Made by a program: the position numbers and the translations under genes. The notes beneath the pieces were generated by a model. That model had not been told where the DNA came from, did no database searches, and saw only the letters and a list, made by a program, of their open reading frames with translations. From the NCBI RefSeq assembly GCF_038397745.1, contig NZ_CP151636.1, positions 3,534,001 through 3,598,000 of the forward strand: a stretch of DNA of 64,000 nt, written 5' to 3'. This document shows positions 9,201-16,118 of this stretch, piece by piece. The stretch is from Microbacterium sp. LWH11-1.2 (GTDB lineage: Bacteria > Actinomycetota > Actinomycetes > Actinomycetales > Microbacteriaceae). Each line of letters begins with the position of its first letter. Position 1 is the stretch's first letter.

Positions 9201-9903
9201 CGAGTACATCTCCGCCGCCGAGCAGAAGTGGGGACAGCAGTCCAGCGTCACGCTGCTCCTCCCCCACGGCTACGAGGGCCAGGGACCCGACCACTCGTCG
9301 GCTCGCATCGAGCGCTTCCTGCAGCTGTGCGCGCAGGACAACATGATCGTGTCCCGTCCCTCGACCCCGGCGTCGTACTTCCATCTGTTGCGTCGACAGG
9401 CCTACGCCCGTCCGCGCAAGCCGCTGATCGTCTTCACCCCGAAGGCCATGCTGCGTCTGCGCGGCGCGACCAGCCCGGTCGAGGACTTCACCCAGGGTCG
9501 TTTCGAGCCCGTGATCGACGACCACCGCGATCTCGATCGTGCCGCCGTGAAGCGCGTGCTCGTACACTCCGGCAAGGTGCACTGGGATCTCCGCGCCGAC
9601 CTCGAGAAGAACCCGAACCCGGAGATCGCCCTGGTCCGGCTCGAGCAGCTGTACCCGACGCCGATCGACGAGCTCAAGGCCATCACCGACTCGTACCCGA
9701 ACGCCGAGCTGGTGTGGGTGCAGGAGGAGCCGGAGAACCAGGGCGCGTGGCCGTTCCTGGCACTCGCCTTCGCCGACGTCCCCGGTGACCGCTCCTTCCG
9801 CCCTGTGGCTCGCACGGCATCCGCATCGCCGGCCACCGGATCCTCCAAGGTGCACGCCGCCGAGCAGGCGAAGCTGCTCCGCGAGGCGCTCACGCTCGGC
9901 TGA
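6223..9903 (+). CDS. kgd: Multifunctional 2-oxoglutarate decarboxylase/dehydrogenase (E1/E2 fusion)
   Basis: TCA-cycle enzyme of actinobacteria combining a thiamine-diphosphate E1o with a succinyltransferase (E2o) core, active with E2p/E3 partners. The 1226 residues (mycobacterial Kgd is about 1230) are ordered as: short N-terminal helix (NSWLVEELYEQFKENR), an Ala/Pro-rich linker (about 50-115), an acyltransferase domain ending in DHRVIQGAGSGEF (catalytic His329), then the E1 domain with GMAHRGRLNVL (about 552-562), HGDAAFAGQG (about 652-661) and NNQVGFTT. I chose GTG 6223 because AAAGAGGG lies about 11 nt upstream and it gives the family N-terminus. A possible -10 (TAGGCT, 6131-6136) implies an 80-nt leader. 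Single gene, ended by a strong hairpin. Confidence 0.95.
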   Translation: MSNQVTGVGGDGGFGANSWLVEELYEQFKENRDSVDKEWWPVLEKYHADTTGSAAPAAAPAAPADTAAHPVTAPIPVIGSQPVARTTTKPAATAPIPAQAPKPAAKEAVDAAEEDKVTPLRGLPKTLAANMDESLTVPTATSVRTVPAKLMIDNRIVINNHMARTRGGKISFTHLIGWALIRTLDEFRSQNVFYAEIDGKPSVVAPAHVNLGIAIDLPKPDGTRALMVPSIKRADTLSFTEYLSAYEDLVTRARGNKLTAADFQGTTVSLTNPGGIGTVHSVPRLMKGQGCIIGAGALEYPAEFQGASDKTLNELAIGKTITLTSTYDHRVIQGAGSGEFLKKVHELLIGQRGFYDDIFAALRIPYAPIRWNPDIAVDLAERVDKQSRVQELINSFRVRGHLMADIDPLEYVQRSHPDLEIESHGLTFWDLDREFVTGGFGGRRLAKLRDILGVLRDSYCRTLGIEYMHIQDPEQRRWFQEKVEVKYQKPGHDEQLRVLRKLNEAEAFETFLQTKFVGQKRFSLEGGESLIPLLDEILQGAATAGLEGAAIGMAHRGRLNVLTNIAGKTYGQVFREFEGTQTPGNQRGSGDVKYHLGTEGTFVADDGSELPVYLAANPSHLETVDGVLEGIVRAKQDRKPIGTFAWLPILVHGDAAFAGQGVVVETLQMSQLRGYRTGGTIHVVVNNQVGFTTSPNDGRTSVYATDVAKTIQAPVFHVNGDDPEGVIHVAQLAFEYRERFHRDVVIDLVCYRRRGHNEGDDPSMTQPLMTDLIQAKRSVRKLYTESLVGRGDITEQEYDEAKADFQNRLEIAFAETHAAETGATPIAPDLLPVEEQIGAPDITGVPNEVIQLIGDAFVNKPEGFTVHPKIQQLLDKRLDMSRNGGIDWGFGELLAFGSLLVEGTPVRFAGQDARRGTFVQRHATLHDRANGQEWLPLSNLSDAQGRFFIYDSLLSEYAALGFEYGYSVEAPEALVLWEAQFGDFVNGAQSVIDEYISAAEQKWGQQSSVTLLLPHGYEGQGPDHSSARIERFLQLCAQDNMIVSRPSTPASYFHLLRRQAYARPRKPLIVFTPKAMLRLRGATSPVEDFTQGRFEPVIDDHRDLDRAAVKRVLVHSGKVHWDLRADLEKNPNPEIALVRLEQLYPTPIDELKAITDSYPNAELVWVQEEPENQGAWPFLALAFADVPGDRSFRPVARTASASPATGSSKVHAAEQAKLLREALTLG

Positions 9904-9920
9904 GCGCTCCCGCCAACGAT

Positions 9921-9954
9921 GAAGGCGCCTCGACCTCACGGTCGGGGCGCCTTC
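9921..9954. terminator. Bidirectional terminator between kgd and the eis-like gene
   Basis: 15-bp stem (GAAGGCGCCTCGACC, 9921-9935, against 9940-9954) with a TCAC loop and one T-G wobble. It sits between convergent genes and is followed by a short pyrimidine-rich tract (TCTCGTTCCC). Confidence 0.88.
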
Positions 9955-9974
9955 TCTCGTTCCCGCTGGACGCG

Positions 9975-11276
9975 TCAGTACCAGATGTCGAGCGACGGCG
10001 CGGGGAACGCGATCAGCGCGCGGTCGAGGGCTTCGACAGCCGCGGCGTCCGCGGTGATGCGCCCGGCTCCGTGCAGGGACGCTGCCCGCACCCCACCGGC
10101 GTACAGGGAGGACAGCACGGAGACGTCGAGCGAGATGTCCGGCGTCGCAGTCTCCACTCGGTCGACCGTCGCGGCACCGGCGCCGTCGACGCGGAGATGC
10201 CAGTCGCCGCTCGCGAAACCGAGCGAGTCCTCGACGCGGATGACGGTGTCGAGCGGAGCCGAGTACCGGCGGGCGGAGAGCGCAACCGGCACGTCGAGGA
10301 TGCGCAGCCAGCCATGGTCGTGCACGACCTGCGTCACGCCGCGCGGGTCCGCCACCAGCCACGGCAGCGGATCGTCGAGCGGACGGAGATCGGCGGTGAC
10401 CTGGTCGACGAGGTCGTGCTCCAGTGCGAAGCGCCAGAGCGCCGCCACGGCGTCGGGCGTCTCGGCGACCAGGAGCCCGATGTCGAGCCGGAAGCGGAAC
10501 GAGTCGCCCTTCTCGTGCACCGTGTAGGCGAGCGCGCCGCGGAGTTCGCCGGCGTCGTCGAGGAAGCGGACCCCTCGCACCTTGTCGCGGTCCTGACTCG
10601 ACGGCGAGGCGCCCGAGAGGCCCTCCCAGCGACCCTGCCAGCCGGGGATGCGTCCTGATGCGTCGTGACGCGCACGCTCGTGCACGGTGCCGATGTCGGC
10701 GGCCAGGGTCTCGCGATCGACGTATTCGACCCGTCCGGACGGCGTCGCACCGCCCCACCCGGCACGGCGGGTGTCGATCGTGAGATGCGCGACAGGGATC
10801 GCGGAGCCGAATCCGTAGCGGCCGTAGATCGTCGCCTCGGAGACGGTGAGGCCGGCCATCGGGACCCCGGCGGAGGCCGCGGCGCGGAGTTCGCCCTCGA
10901 GCAGCGACCGGGCGATGCCGCGGCGACGATGAGTGGCGGCGACCGTCACCATGCTGATCGCCCACATGTCCAGTTCGCCACCGCCGGGGATGGTGAGCGG
11001 CGTCACCCAGGCGTTGGTCGTCGCGACCGGGAACGCAGACGCCGGTGCACCGGGCTCGTAGACCCCGATGTCGCGTCGCTCGGCGAACGTCTTCCGGTTC
11101 TGGGCGAGCGACTCCGCACTCGGCTCGGCTCCGAGGAAGCCGCGGTCGGCGGCCCGCTGGAACCCGCTCGCGCTCTCGTCGACCGTCAGATCGACGACGC
11201 GGTAGTCGAGTCCCGCGGCGCGCAGCCGTTCGGTCGAGGTCGGGTCGGCGGGCACATCACGCGCATCGATGGTCAT
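9975..11276 (-). CDS. Eis-like GNAT N-acetyltransferase
   Basis: 433-residue member of the Eis (enhanced intracellular survival) family. An N-terminal GNAT domain has the acetyl-CoA loop VTVAATHRRRGIARSLLEGEL, then a second GNAT-like domain, then a C-terminal SCP2-like domain ending in SLDIWY, where Eis uses its terminal carboxylate as a base. Mycobacterial Eis acetylates aminoglycosides at several amines and also peptides. Here the substrate is unknown and resistance should not be assumed. TAGGCT lies 6 nt before the ATG with no SD, so it is probably leaderless. Monocistronic, upstream of rsrA-sigR on the same strand. Confidence 0.82.
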   Translation of the reverse strand: MTIDARDVPADPTSTERLRAAGLDYRVVDLTVDESASGFQRAADRGFLGAEPSAESLAQNRKTFAERRDIGVYEPGAPASAFPVATTNAWVTPLTIPGGGELDMWAISMVTVAATHRRRGIARSLLEGELRAAASAGVPMAGLTVSEATIYGRYGFGSAIPVAHLTIDTRRAGWGGATPSGRVEYVDRETLAADIGTVHERARHDASGRIPGWQGRWEGLSGASPSSQDRDKVRGVRFLDDAGELRGALAYTVHEKGDSFRFRLDIGLLVAETPDAVAALWRFALEHDLVDQVTADLRPLDDPLPWLVADPRGVTQVVHDHGWLRILDVPVALSARRYSAPLDTVIRVEDSLGFASGDWHLRVDGAGAATVDRVETATPDISLDVSVLSSLYAGGVRAASLHGAGRITADAAAVEALDRALIAFPAPSLDIWY

Positions 11277-11282
11277 CGATCC

Positions 11283-11288
11283 AGCCTA
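11283..11288 (-). promoter_or_regulatory. Leaderless -10 hexamer of the eis-like gene
   Basis: TAGGCT on the minus strand, 6 nt before the ATG at 11276. Confidence 0.55.
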
Positions 11289-11309
11289 CCGACGGCCTCC
11301 GACGGAGGG

Positions 11310-11555
11310 TCAGTGCTGAGAGGCCTGGACTTCGCGCAGACGGGCGAACACCTGATCGCGCAGCTGCTCCGGAGCCGTCTCCTTGCAGGCGCGGGCGACG
11401 ACCTCGGTGAGCGTCGTGGCGACGAGAGCCTCGTCCCGGCACGATGCGCAGTTCTCGAGATGCTCCCGGATCTCGGTGTGCTCGGTCTTGCACACCTCGT
11501 TGCGGAGGTACTCCTCCAGATCCTGGCGGGCCTTGTCGCAGCCGCAGTCGCTCAT
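11310..11555 (-). CDS. rsrA: Mycothiol-system redox anti-sigma factor RsrA
   Basis: 81-residue ZAS-family anti-sigma factor that holds SigR inactive under reducing conditions and releases it when thiols are oxidised. It has the zinc motif His32-x3-Cys36-x2-Cys39 plus Cys4, Cys6 and Cys22 at the N-terminus, the cysteine pattern of RsrA/RshA. It directly follows sigR with an ATGA overlap (11555-11552), which gives stoichiometric coupled synthesis. Confidence 0.93.
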   Translation of the reverse strand: MSDCGCDKARQDLEEYLRNEVCKTEHTEIREHLENCASCRDEALVATTLTEVVARACKETAPEQLRDQVFARLREVQASQH

Positions 11556-12214
11556 TTCGTGCTCCTCGTGTCAGCCGCGGCGATGCCTCGCTCGGCGGCG
11601 TAGTCAGCCAGCAGCTCCCGCAGCATGCGCCTGCCACGGTGCAGGCGGCTCATCACGGTGCCGATGGGGGTCTTCATGATGTCGGCGATCTCCTGGTAGG
11701 CGAAGCCCTCGACATCCGCGAAGTACACCGCCAGCCGGAAGTCCTCCGGGACGGCCTGGAGGGCATCCTTCACGACGGATGCCGGCATGCGGTCGATCGC
11801 CTCGGCCTCGGCCGAACGGCCGTGCGTCGCGGTGGTCGACTCGGCGCCGCCCAGCTGCCAGTCCTCGAGCTCGTCGATCGTGCCCTGGTAGGGCTCGCGC
11901 TGCCGCTTGCGATAGATGTTGATGTAGGTGTTCGTCAGGATGCGGTAGAGCCACGCCTTGAGGTTGGTGCCCTGCGAGAACGTCGCCCAGGAGCCGTACG
12001 CCTTCACGAACGTCTCCTGCACGAGGTCGGCGGCGTCGGCCGGGTTGCGCGTCATGCGCATCGCGGCGGCGTAGAGCTGATCCATGAAGGGGATCGCCTG
12101 CTCCTCGAATTCGCGCCGAGGGTCGCCGACGGTCTCTGCGGTTGCGGTGTCATCCATCACCGGCCAGTCTAGGCCGCTGATGTCCAGCGTCCCGCGTTCC
12201 AGCGTGCCCAGCAT
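11552..12214 (-). CDS. sigR: ECF sigma factor SigR/SigH (thiol-oxidative stress)
   Basis: 220-residue group 4 sigma factor. The sigma2 region includes [17 protein letters not shown] and [21 protein letters not shown]; sigma4 is [26 protein letters not shown]. It drives thiol-redox genes in actinobacteria. The start at 12214 has a strong SD (GAGGAGGAGAG, 5-6 nt upstream). A second in-frame ATG at 12157 (MDDTATAET) would give the conventional shorter form. The roughly 19-residue extension recalls the longer unstable SigR' isoform of Streptomyces. I saw no convincing GGAAT-N16-GTT autoregulated promoter just upstream. Translationally coupled to rsrA and divergent from aroA. Confidence 0.93.
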   Translation of the reverse strand: MLGTLERGTLDISGLDWPVMDDTATAETVGDPRREFEEQAIPFMDQLYAAAMRMTRNPADAADLVQETFVKAYGSWATFSQGTNLKAWLYRILTNTYINIYRKRQREPYQGTIDELEDWQLGGAESTTATHGRSAEAEAIDRMPASVVKDALQAVPEDFRLAVYFADVEGFAYQEIADIMKTPIGTVMSRLHRGRRMLRELLADYAAERGIAAADTRSTK

Positions 12215-12265
12215 GCACTCTCCTCCTCGGCGGACGCCCGCGCCTTCACGCCGTGGGCATCCTGT

Positions 12266-12277
12266 TCACTAAAGTGA
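12266..12277. promoter_or_regulatory. Palindrome TCACT-AA-AGTGA overlapping the aroA -10
   Basis: Perfect 5-bp arms around AA in the 69-bp sigR/aroA divergent region, ending 6 nt before the aroA ATG. A TAAAGT hexamer (12270-12275) inside it is a plausible aroA -10 (8 nt from the ATG). A protein bound here could block aroA and affect sigR. No regulator is known to me for this element. Confidence 0.4.
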
Positions 12278-12283
12278 GAACCG

Positions 12284-13600
12284 ATGAGCGCGAACAGGTA
12301 TTCCCCCGCCCGAGTCCAGGGCGCCTATGCCGCGCCCACCGTGGACGATCCGGTACACGCCGAGCTCACCATCCCCGGGTCGAAATCGCTGACCAATCGC
12401 GAGCTCATCATCGCCGCGATCGCCGACGGACCCGGTCGGCTGATCGCCCCGCTGCATTCCGACGATTCGGCGCGCATGGTCGACGCGCTGCGCGCGCTGG
12501 GCGTCGGCATCGAGGAGGTGGATGCCGGACACGAGTTCGGCCCCGACCTGGTCGTGACCCCCGCGAAGCTCGAGGGCGGCAAGACGGTGGACTGCGGTCA
12601 GGCCGGCACGGTGATGCGCTTCATCGCCCCGCTCGCCGGTCTCGCTGCCCACGACGTGCACCTCACCGCCCACGAGACCGCGCTGCACCGTCCGATGGGC
12701 GGACTGATCAGCGCGCTCCGCGACCTCGGCGTCGACATCGACGACGAGGGCACCTGGGCGCTGCCGTTCACGATCCGCGGTCACGGCCGCATCCGAGGCG
12801 GCCGTGTCGAGATCGACGCCTCCGCGTCGAGTCAGTTCGTGTCCGGGCTCCTGCTCGCCGCACCCCGTTTCGATGTCGGCCTGCACCTCGTGCACACCGG
12901 CGAGCACCTGCCGAGCCTCCCGCACATCGACATGACCATCGAGGCGCTGAGCCGACGCGGCATCCGCATCGAGCGTCCCGCGGTCGGCGAGTGGCTCGTC
13001 GAGGCCGGAGTCCCCCGCGCCAAGGAGATCGCGATCGAGCCCGACCTCTCCAACGCCGCGCCGTTCCTGGCGGCCGCGCTCGTCACGGGCGGCGCGGTGT
13101 CGATCACCGGATGGCCGGCGCACTCCACCCAGCCAGGCGCCCTCCTTCCGGAGATCCTGCAGGCCATGGGCGCGCACGTCGGCCGCCACGGCGGCACGCT
13201 CACCGTGCGCGCCGGGTCCGGCATCCGCGGGCTCGACATGGATCTCTCCGCGGCGAGCGAGCTCACCCCCACCCTGGTGGGGCTCGCCGCCTTCGCGGAC
13301 TCGCCGACGACGATCCGCGGCATCGGGCACATCCGTCTGCACGAGACCGACCGCATCGCCGCCCTCATCGGCAATCTCCGTGCCCTCGGCGGCGACGCCG
13401 AAGAGCTGACCGACGGTCTGCGCATCATCCCGGCTCCGCTGCACGGAGGCGCTTGGGCTGCGCATCACGACCACCGGATGGCCACCACCGGAGCGCTCAT
13501 CGGCCTGCGCGTCCCCGGCGTCGAGATCGACGACATCGGCACCACCGCGAAGACCCTCCCGGAGTTCACGATGCTCTGGGAGCGGATGCTGCGAGGCTGA
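12284..13600 (+). CDS. aroA: 3-phosphoshikimate 1-carboxyvinyltransferase (EPSP synthase)
   Basis: Shikimate-pathway enzyme transferring the enolpyruvyl group of PEP to shikimate-3-phosphate. 438 residues. Landmarks: PGSKSLTNRELIIAA (substrate-binding Lys/Ser), GQAGTVMRF, SASSQFVSGLLLAAP, SNAAPFLAAAL, HIRLHETDRI, HHDHRMATTGA, and LPEF near the end. The GTVMRF segment takes the place of the E. coli GTAMRP loop, as is usual in actinobacteria as I remember them. No SD is seen; a TAAAGT hexamer 8 nt upstream suggests a leaderless or near-leaderless mRNA. Followed 3 bp later by rsgA and then bcp. Confidence 0.95.
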   Translation: MSANRYSPARVQGAYAAPTVDDPVHAELTIPGSKSLTNRELIIAAIADGPGRLIAPLHSDDSARMVDALRALGVGIEEVDAGHEFGPDLVVTPAKLEGGKTVDCGQAGTVMRFIAPLAGLAAHDVHLTAHETALHRPMGGLISALRDLGVDIDDEGTWALPFTIRGHGRIRGGRVEIDASASSQFVSGLLLAAPRFDVGLHLVHTGEHLPSLPHIDMTIEALSRRGIRIERPAVGEWLVEAGVPRAKEIAIEPDLSNAAPFLAAALVTGGAVSITGWPAHSTQPGALLPEILQAMGAHVGRHGGTLTVRAGSGIRGLDMDLSAASELTPTLVGLAAFADSPTTIRGIGHIRLHETDRIAALIGNLRALGGDAEELTDGLRIIPAPLHGGAWAAHHDHRMATTGALIGLRVPGVEIDDIGTTAKTLPEFTMLWERMLRG

Positions 13601-13603
13601 CCG

Positions 13604-14674
13604 ATGAGCTGGCTCGACGACAACGACGACCTCGACGACGACTTCGAGGACTTCGACGAGAGCAGCATCCGCACGCGCCCGAATCCGAAGGCGAATCGGC
13701 CGCGCACCAAGCGGCGGCCCGCTCATGACGACGCGCAGACCGGTCGCGTGCTCGGGGTCGACCGCGGCCGCTACACCGTGCTGCTCGACGAGGACACCGA
13801 TGACGAGCATGTCATCAGCTCCGTCCGCGCGCGGGAACTCCGCCGCATGCCGATCGTCACCGGCGACCAGGCGCGCGTGGTCGGCGACACCTCGGGAGAC
13901 GAGGGCACGCTCAGCCGCATCATCGGCATCGCCGACCGCACCTCGCTGCTGCGGCGCAGCGCCGACGACACCGACCAGGTCGAACGGGTCATCGTCGCGA
14001 ACGCCGACCAGATGCTCGTCGTCGTGGCCGCCGCTGACCCCGAGCCCCGCGCCCGGCTCGTCGATCGCTATCTCGTCGCGGCCCTGGATGCCGGCATCCG
14101 CCCGCTCCTCGTCGTGACCAAGACCGACATCGCCGATCCGACCGAGTTCCTCGCGCACTTCGACGGCCTCGACCTGCGCGTGTTCACCAGCGCGCTGGAG
14201 GAGATGCCGGTGGAGGAGATCGGTGCCGCGCTCGTCGGCCACTCCACCGTGTTCGTCGGACACTCCGGTGTCGGCAAGTCGACGCTCGTGAACGCCCTCG
14301 TGCCGACGGCCGAGCGAGCCACCGGGCACGTCAACCAGGTCACCGGTCGCGGCCGCCACACGTCGTCGTCGACCGTGTCCCTGAGGTATCACGGCGCGCT
14401 CGGCACCGGGTGGGTCATCGACACGCCCGGCGTGCGCTCCTTCGGCCTCGGGCACGTGGACCCGGCGAACATCCTCGCGGCGTTCACCGAGCTGGCCGAG
14501 ATCGCCGAGAACTGCCCGCGCGGGTGCACGCACCTCGCCGACGCCCCCGACTGCGCCCTCATCGAGGCCGCGGAGAGAGGCGAGCTCAGCGAGACCGGAC
14601 GCGCGCGCCTCGATTCGCTCCAGCGGCTGCTGCAGACGTTCTCCGACAAGGCCGAGCAGACCCCCGGCCGATAG
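13604..14674 (+). CDS. rsgA: Ribosome small subunit-dependent GTPase A
   Basis: Circularly permuted GTPase that checks late 30S subunit assembly. After an acidic N-terminus (about 10 Asp in the first 20 residues) and an OB-fold domain (about 45-110) the GTPase motifs come in permuted order: TKTD (G4), GHSGVGKST (G1), GRGRHTSSST (G2), DTPGVRSFGL (G3). A zinc-binding tail follows (CPRGCTHLADAPDC). 356 residues, normal for the family. It starts 3 bp after aroA. Its TAG stop is embedded in the -10-like hexamer of the next gene. Confidence 0.94.
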   Translation: MSWLDDNDDLDDDFEDFDESSIRTRPNPKANRPRTKRRPAHDDAQTGRVLGVDRGRYTVLLDEDTDDEHVISSVRARELRRMPIVTGDQARVVGDTSGDEGTLSRIIGIADRTSLLRRSADDTDQVERVIVANADQMLVVVAAADPEPRARLVDRYLVAALDAGIRPLLVVTKTDIADPTEFLAHFDGLDLRVFTSALEEMPVEEIGAALVGHSTVFVGHSGVGKSTLVNALVPTAERATGHVNQVTGRGRHTSSSTVSLRYHGALGTGWVIDTPGVRSFGLGHVDPANILAAFTELAEIAENCPRGCTHLADAPDCALIEAAERGELSETGRARLDSLQRLLQTFSDKAEQTPGR

Positions 14675-14677
14675 GGT
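14672..14677 (+). promoter_or_regulatory. Leaderless -10 hexamer of bcp, overlapping the rsgA stop codon
   Basis: TAGGGT: its first three bases are the rsgA TAG stop, and it ends 6 nt before the bcp GTG. bcp could therefore be transcribed separately from within the aroA-rsgA operon. Confidence 0.5.
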
Positions 14678-14683
14678 GGACGG

Positions 14684-15157
14684 GTGACTCAGCGCCTCGA
14701 ACCCGGAACCGCAGCCCCCGACTTCAGCCTCCTCGACCAGGACGGCACCCGCATCTCGCTCGCCGACCTGCGCGGCGAGAAGGTCGTCCTGTACTTCTAC
14801 CCGGCGGCGATGACGCCCGGCTGCACGACCCAGGCGTGCGACTTCCGCGACAGCATCGGCTCTCTCCAGGGCGCCGGCTACCGCGTCATCGGGATCTCCC
14901 GCGACGAGCCCTCGACGCTGGCCGCGTTCCGCGAGCGCGACGGACTCACCTTCACCCTCCTCAGCGACCCGGACCACGCGGTCCACTCCGCCTACGGGGT
15001 GTGGGGCGAGAAGATGAACTACGGCAAGGTCATCGAGGGCGTCATCCGCTCGACCTTCGTGCTGGACGAGTCCGGCGTGGTCGAGCTCGCGCTGTACAAC
15101 GTCAAGGCCACCGGCCACGTCGCCCGCATCCGCAAGCTGCTGGGTATCGACGCCTGA
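14684..15157 (+). CDS. bcp: Thioredoxin-dependent peroxiredoxin, BCP/PrxQ type
   Basis: 157-residue atypical 2-Cys peroxiredoxin reducing H2O2 and organic hydroperoxides. It has the peroxidatic Cys47 in the motif MTPGCTTQACDFRD and the resolving Cys52 five residues on, the PrxQ pattern, plus YFYP and FVLDESG. The GTG start at 14684 gives the normal N-terminus TQRLEPGTAAPDFSL. It follows rsgA by 9 bp but has its own -10-like hexamer. Convergent with the small membrane-protein gene. Confidence 0.93.
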   Translation: MTQRLEPGTAAPDFSLLDQDGTRISLADLRGEKVVLYFYPAAMTPGCTTQACDFRDSIGSLQGAGYRVIGISRDEPSTLAAFRERDGLTFTLLSDPDHAVHSAYGVWGEKMNYGKVIEGVIRSTFVLDESGVVELALYNVKATGHVARIRKLLGIDA

Positions 15158-15179
15158 GACCGGGAGCGGCCTCCGACCC

Positions 15180-15566
15180 TCACTCCGCTTCGCGCTGCTC
15201 GCCCTCGCGTCGCGCACTGGCGATGAGCAGGACGAAGCCGAGAAGGGCGGGGAGCCCCACGGCCAGCGTGAAGGTCCAGGAGATGGGCTGGATCGTGAGC
15301 GAGGCGAGTGCCAGCGCGACCGCGAGCACCTGGAAGACCACTCCCCCCGACCGCGCCCAGGAACGCCCGCTGCGGGTGCCGACGGCGAAGGCGATCAGGG
15401 CGGCGGCACCGATGATCGTGAGGACGATCAGCGCGAGTGCCGTCGGGAGGGATGCCGCGTCACCTGCTCCGAGTCCGGCGAGCTCGATGACCGCGAAGAC
15501 GAGCAGTGCCGCCCCTTCGGCCGCGAGAACGACAGACGCCGCGAGAGCGAGTCCGGGTGCACGCAC
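15180..15566 (-). CDS. Small four-helix membrane protein, unknown function
   Basis: 128 residues with four predicted membrane helices: about 5-27 (LALAASVVLAAEGAALLVFAV), 40-60, 75-95 and 98-120. A short charged tail (ARREGEQREAE) follows. I chose GTG 15566 because AGGAGA lies about 9 nt upstream. The frame is open 27 codons further but those residues are not membrane-like. Such proteins are common, unnamed actinobacterial integral-membrane proteins; I cannot assign a role. A TATTCT hexamer at 15630-15635 (minus strand) may be its -10. It faces bcp tail-to-tail with 22 bp between stops. Confidence 0.7.
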   Translation of the reverse strand: MRAPGLALAASVVLAAEGAALLVFAVIELAGLGAGDAASLPTALALIVLTIIGAAALIAFAVGTRSGRSWARSGGVVFQVLAVALALASLTIQPISWTFTLAVGLPALLGFVLLIASARREGEQREAE

Positions 15567-15800
15567 GATGTGTCTCCTGAGAATCGAATGAGAAGGCGGA
15601 AAACCCTTGATTTCGCAGGTTTCATGTAACAGAATAGACAGCGTCATGTGCTCCCACAGCGGCGTGGGGCGGGCGTTTCGCTCGCATCACAATTCGCGGG
15701 CATCCGTCCGCATCTCAACAGGGTAACTGAACCCGAACAGTAGCCCGAATCGAGCGGTCGCGTCGCGACATCTCTTTGAAATCCACACCGAGGAGCCCCC

Positions 15801-16049
15801 ATGGACTGGCGCGACAAGGCCGCCTGTTTGACTGTCGATCCCGAGCTGTTCTTCCCCGTCGGGAACACCGGTCCGGCCGTCGACCAGATCGAGAAGGCGA
15901 AGACCGTCTGCGCCACCTGCACGGTGACCGAGATCTGCCTGCAGTACGCCCTCGAGAGCAGCCAGGACTCGGGCGTCTGGGGCGGTCTCTCCGAAGACGA
16001 GCGCCGCGCTCTGAAGCGCCGCGCCGCGCGCGCCCGCCGCGCCTCCTGA
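15801..16049 (+). CDS. whiB1: WhiB-family Fe-S transcriptional regulator WhiB1
   Basis: 82-residue [4Fe-4S] protein with Cys9, Cys37, Cys40 and Cys46 (C-x27-C-x2-C-x5-C), the GVWGG turn (residues 58-62) and a basic C-terminal DNA-binding tail (RRALKRRAARARRAS). WhiB1 is an essential, NO-sensitive regulator that binds the housekeeping sigma factor in mycobacteria. SD GAGGAG about 7 nt before the ATG. The 234-bp upstream region (15567-15800) is the longest non-coding stretch here. I found no clear CRP-type (TGTGA-N6-TCACA) site in it. The neighbour pdtaS faces it, as in M. tuberculosis (Rv3219/Rv3220c, from memory). Confidence 0.92.
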   Translation: MDWRDKAACLTVDPELFFPVGNTGPAVDQIEKAKTVCATCTVTEICLQYALESSQDSGVWGGLSEDERRALKRRAARARRAS

Positions 16050-16058
16050 ACCTCACGG

Positions 16059-16091
16059 AAGCGGCCTGAGACCTCGTGTCTCAGGCCGCTT
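16059..16091. terminator. Bidirectional terminator between whiB1 and pdtaS
   Basis: Perfect 14-bp stem (AAGCGGCCTGAGAC, 16059-16072, against 16078-16091) with a 5-nt loop, between convergent genes. Confidence 0.85.
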
Positions 16092-16118
16092 TCCTGTGCG
16101 CGGTGCGCGGGGTGATGC

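Noticed and set aside
6130..10965. Open frame of 1611 codons antisense to kgd and the start of the eis region
   Set aside because: A product of high GC: the sense strand encodes an unmistakable Kgd, and the antisense translation is Arg/Asp/Val-rich with no domains.
15567..15800. CRP or other operator upstream of whiB1
   Set aside because: No convincing TGTGA-N6-TCACA or other clear dyad was found in this 234-bp region.
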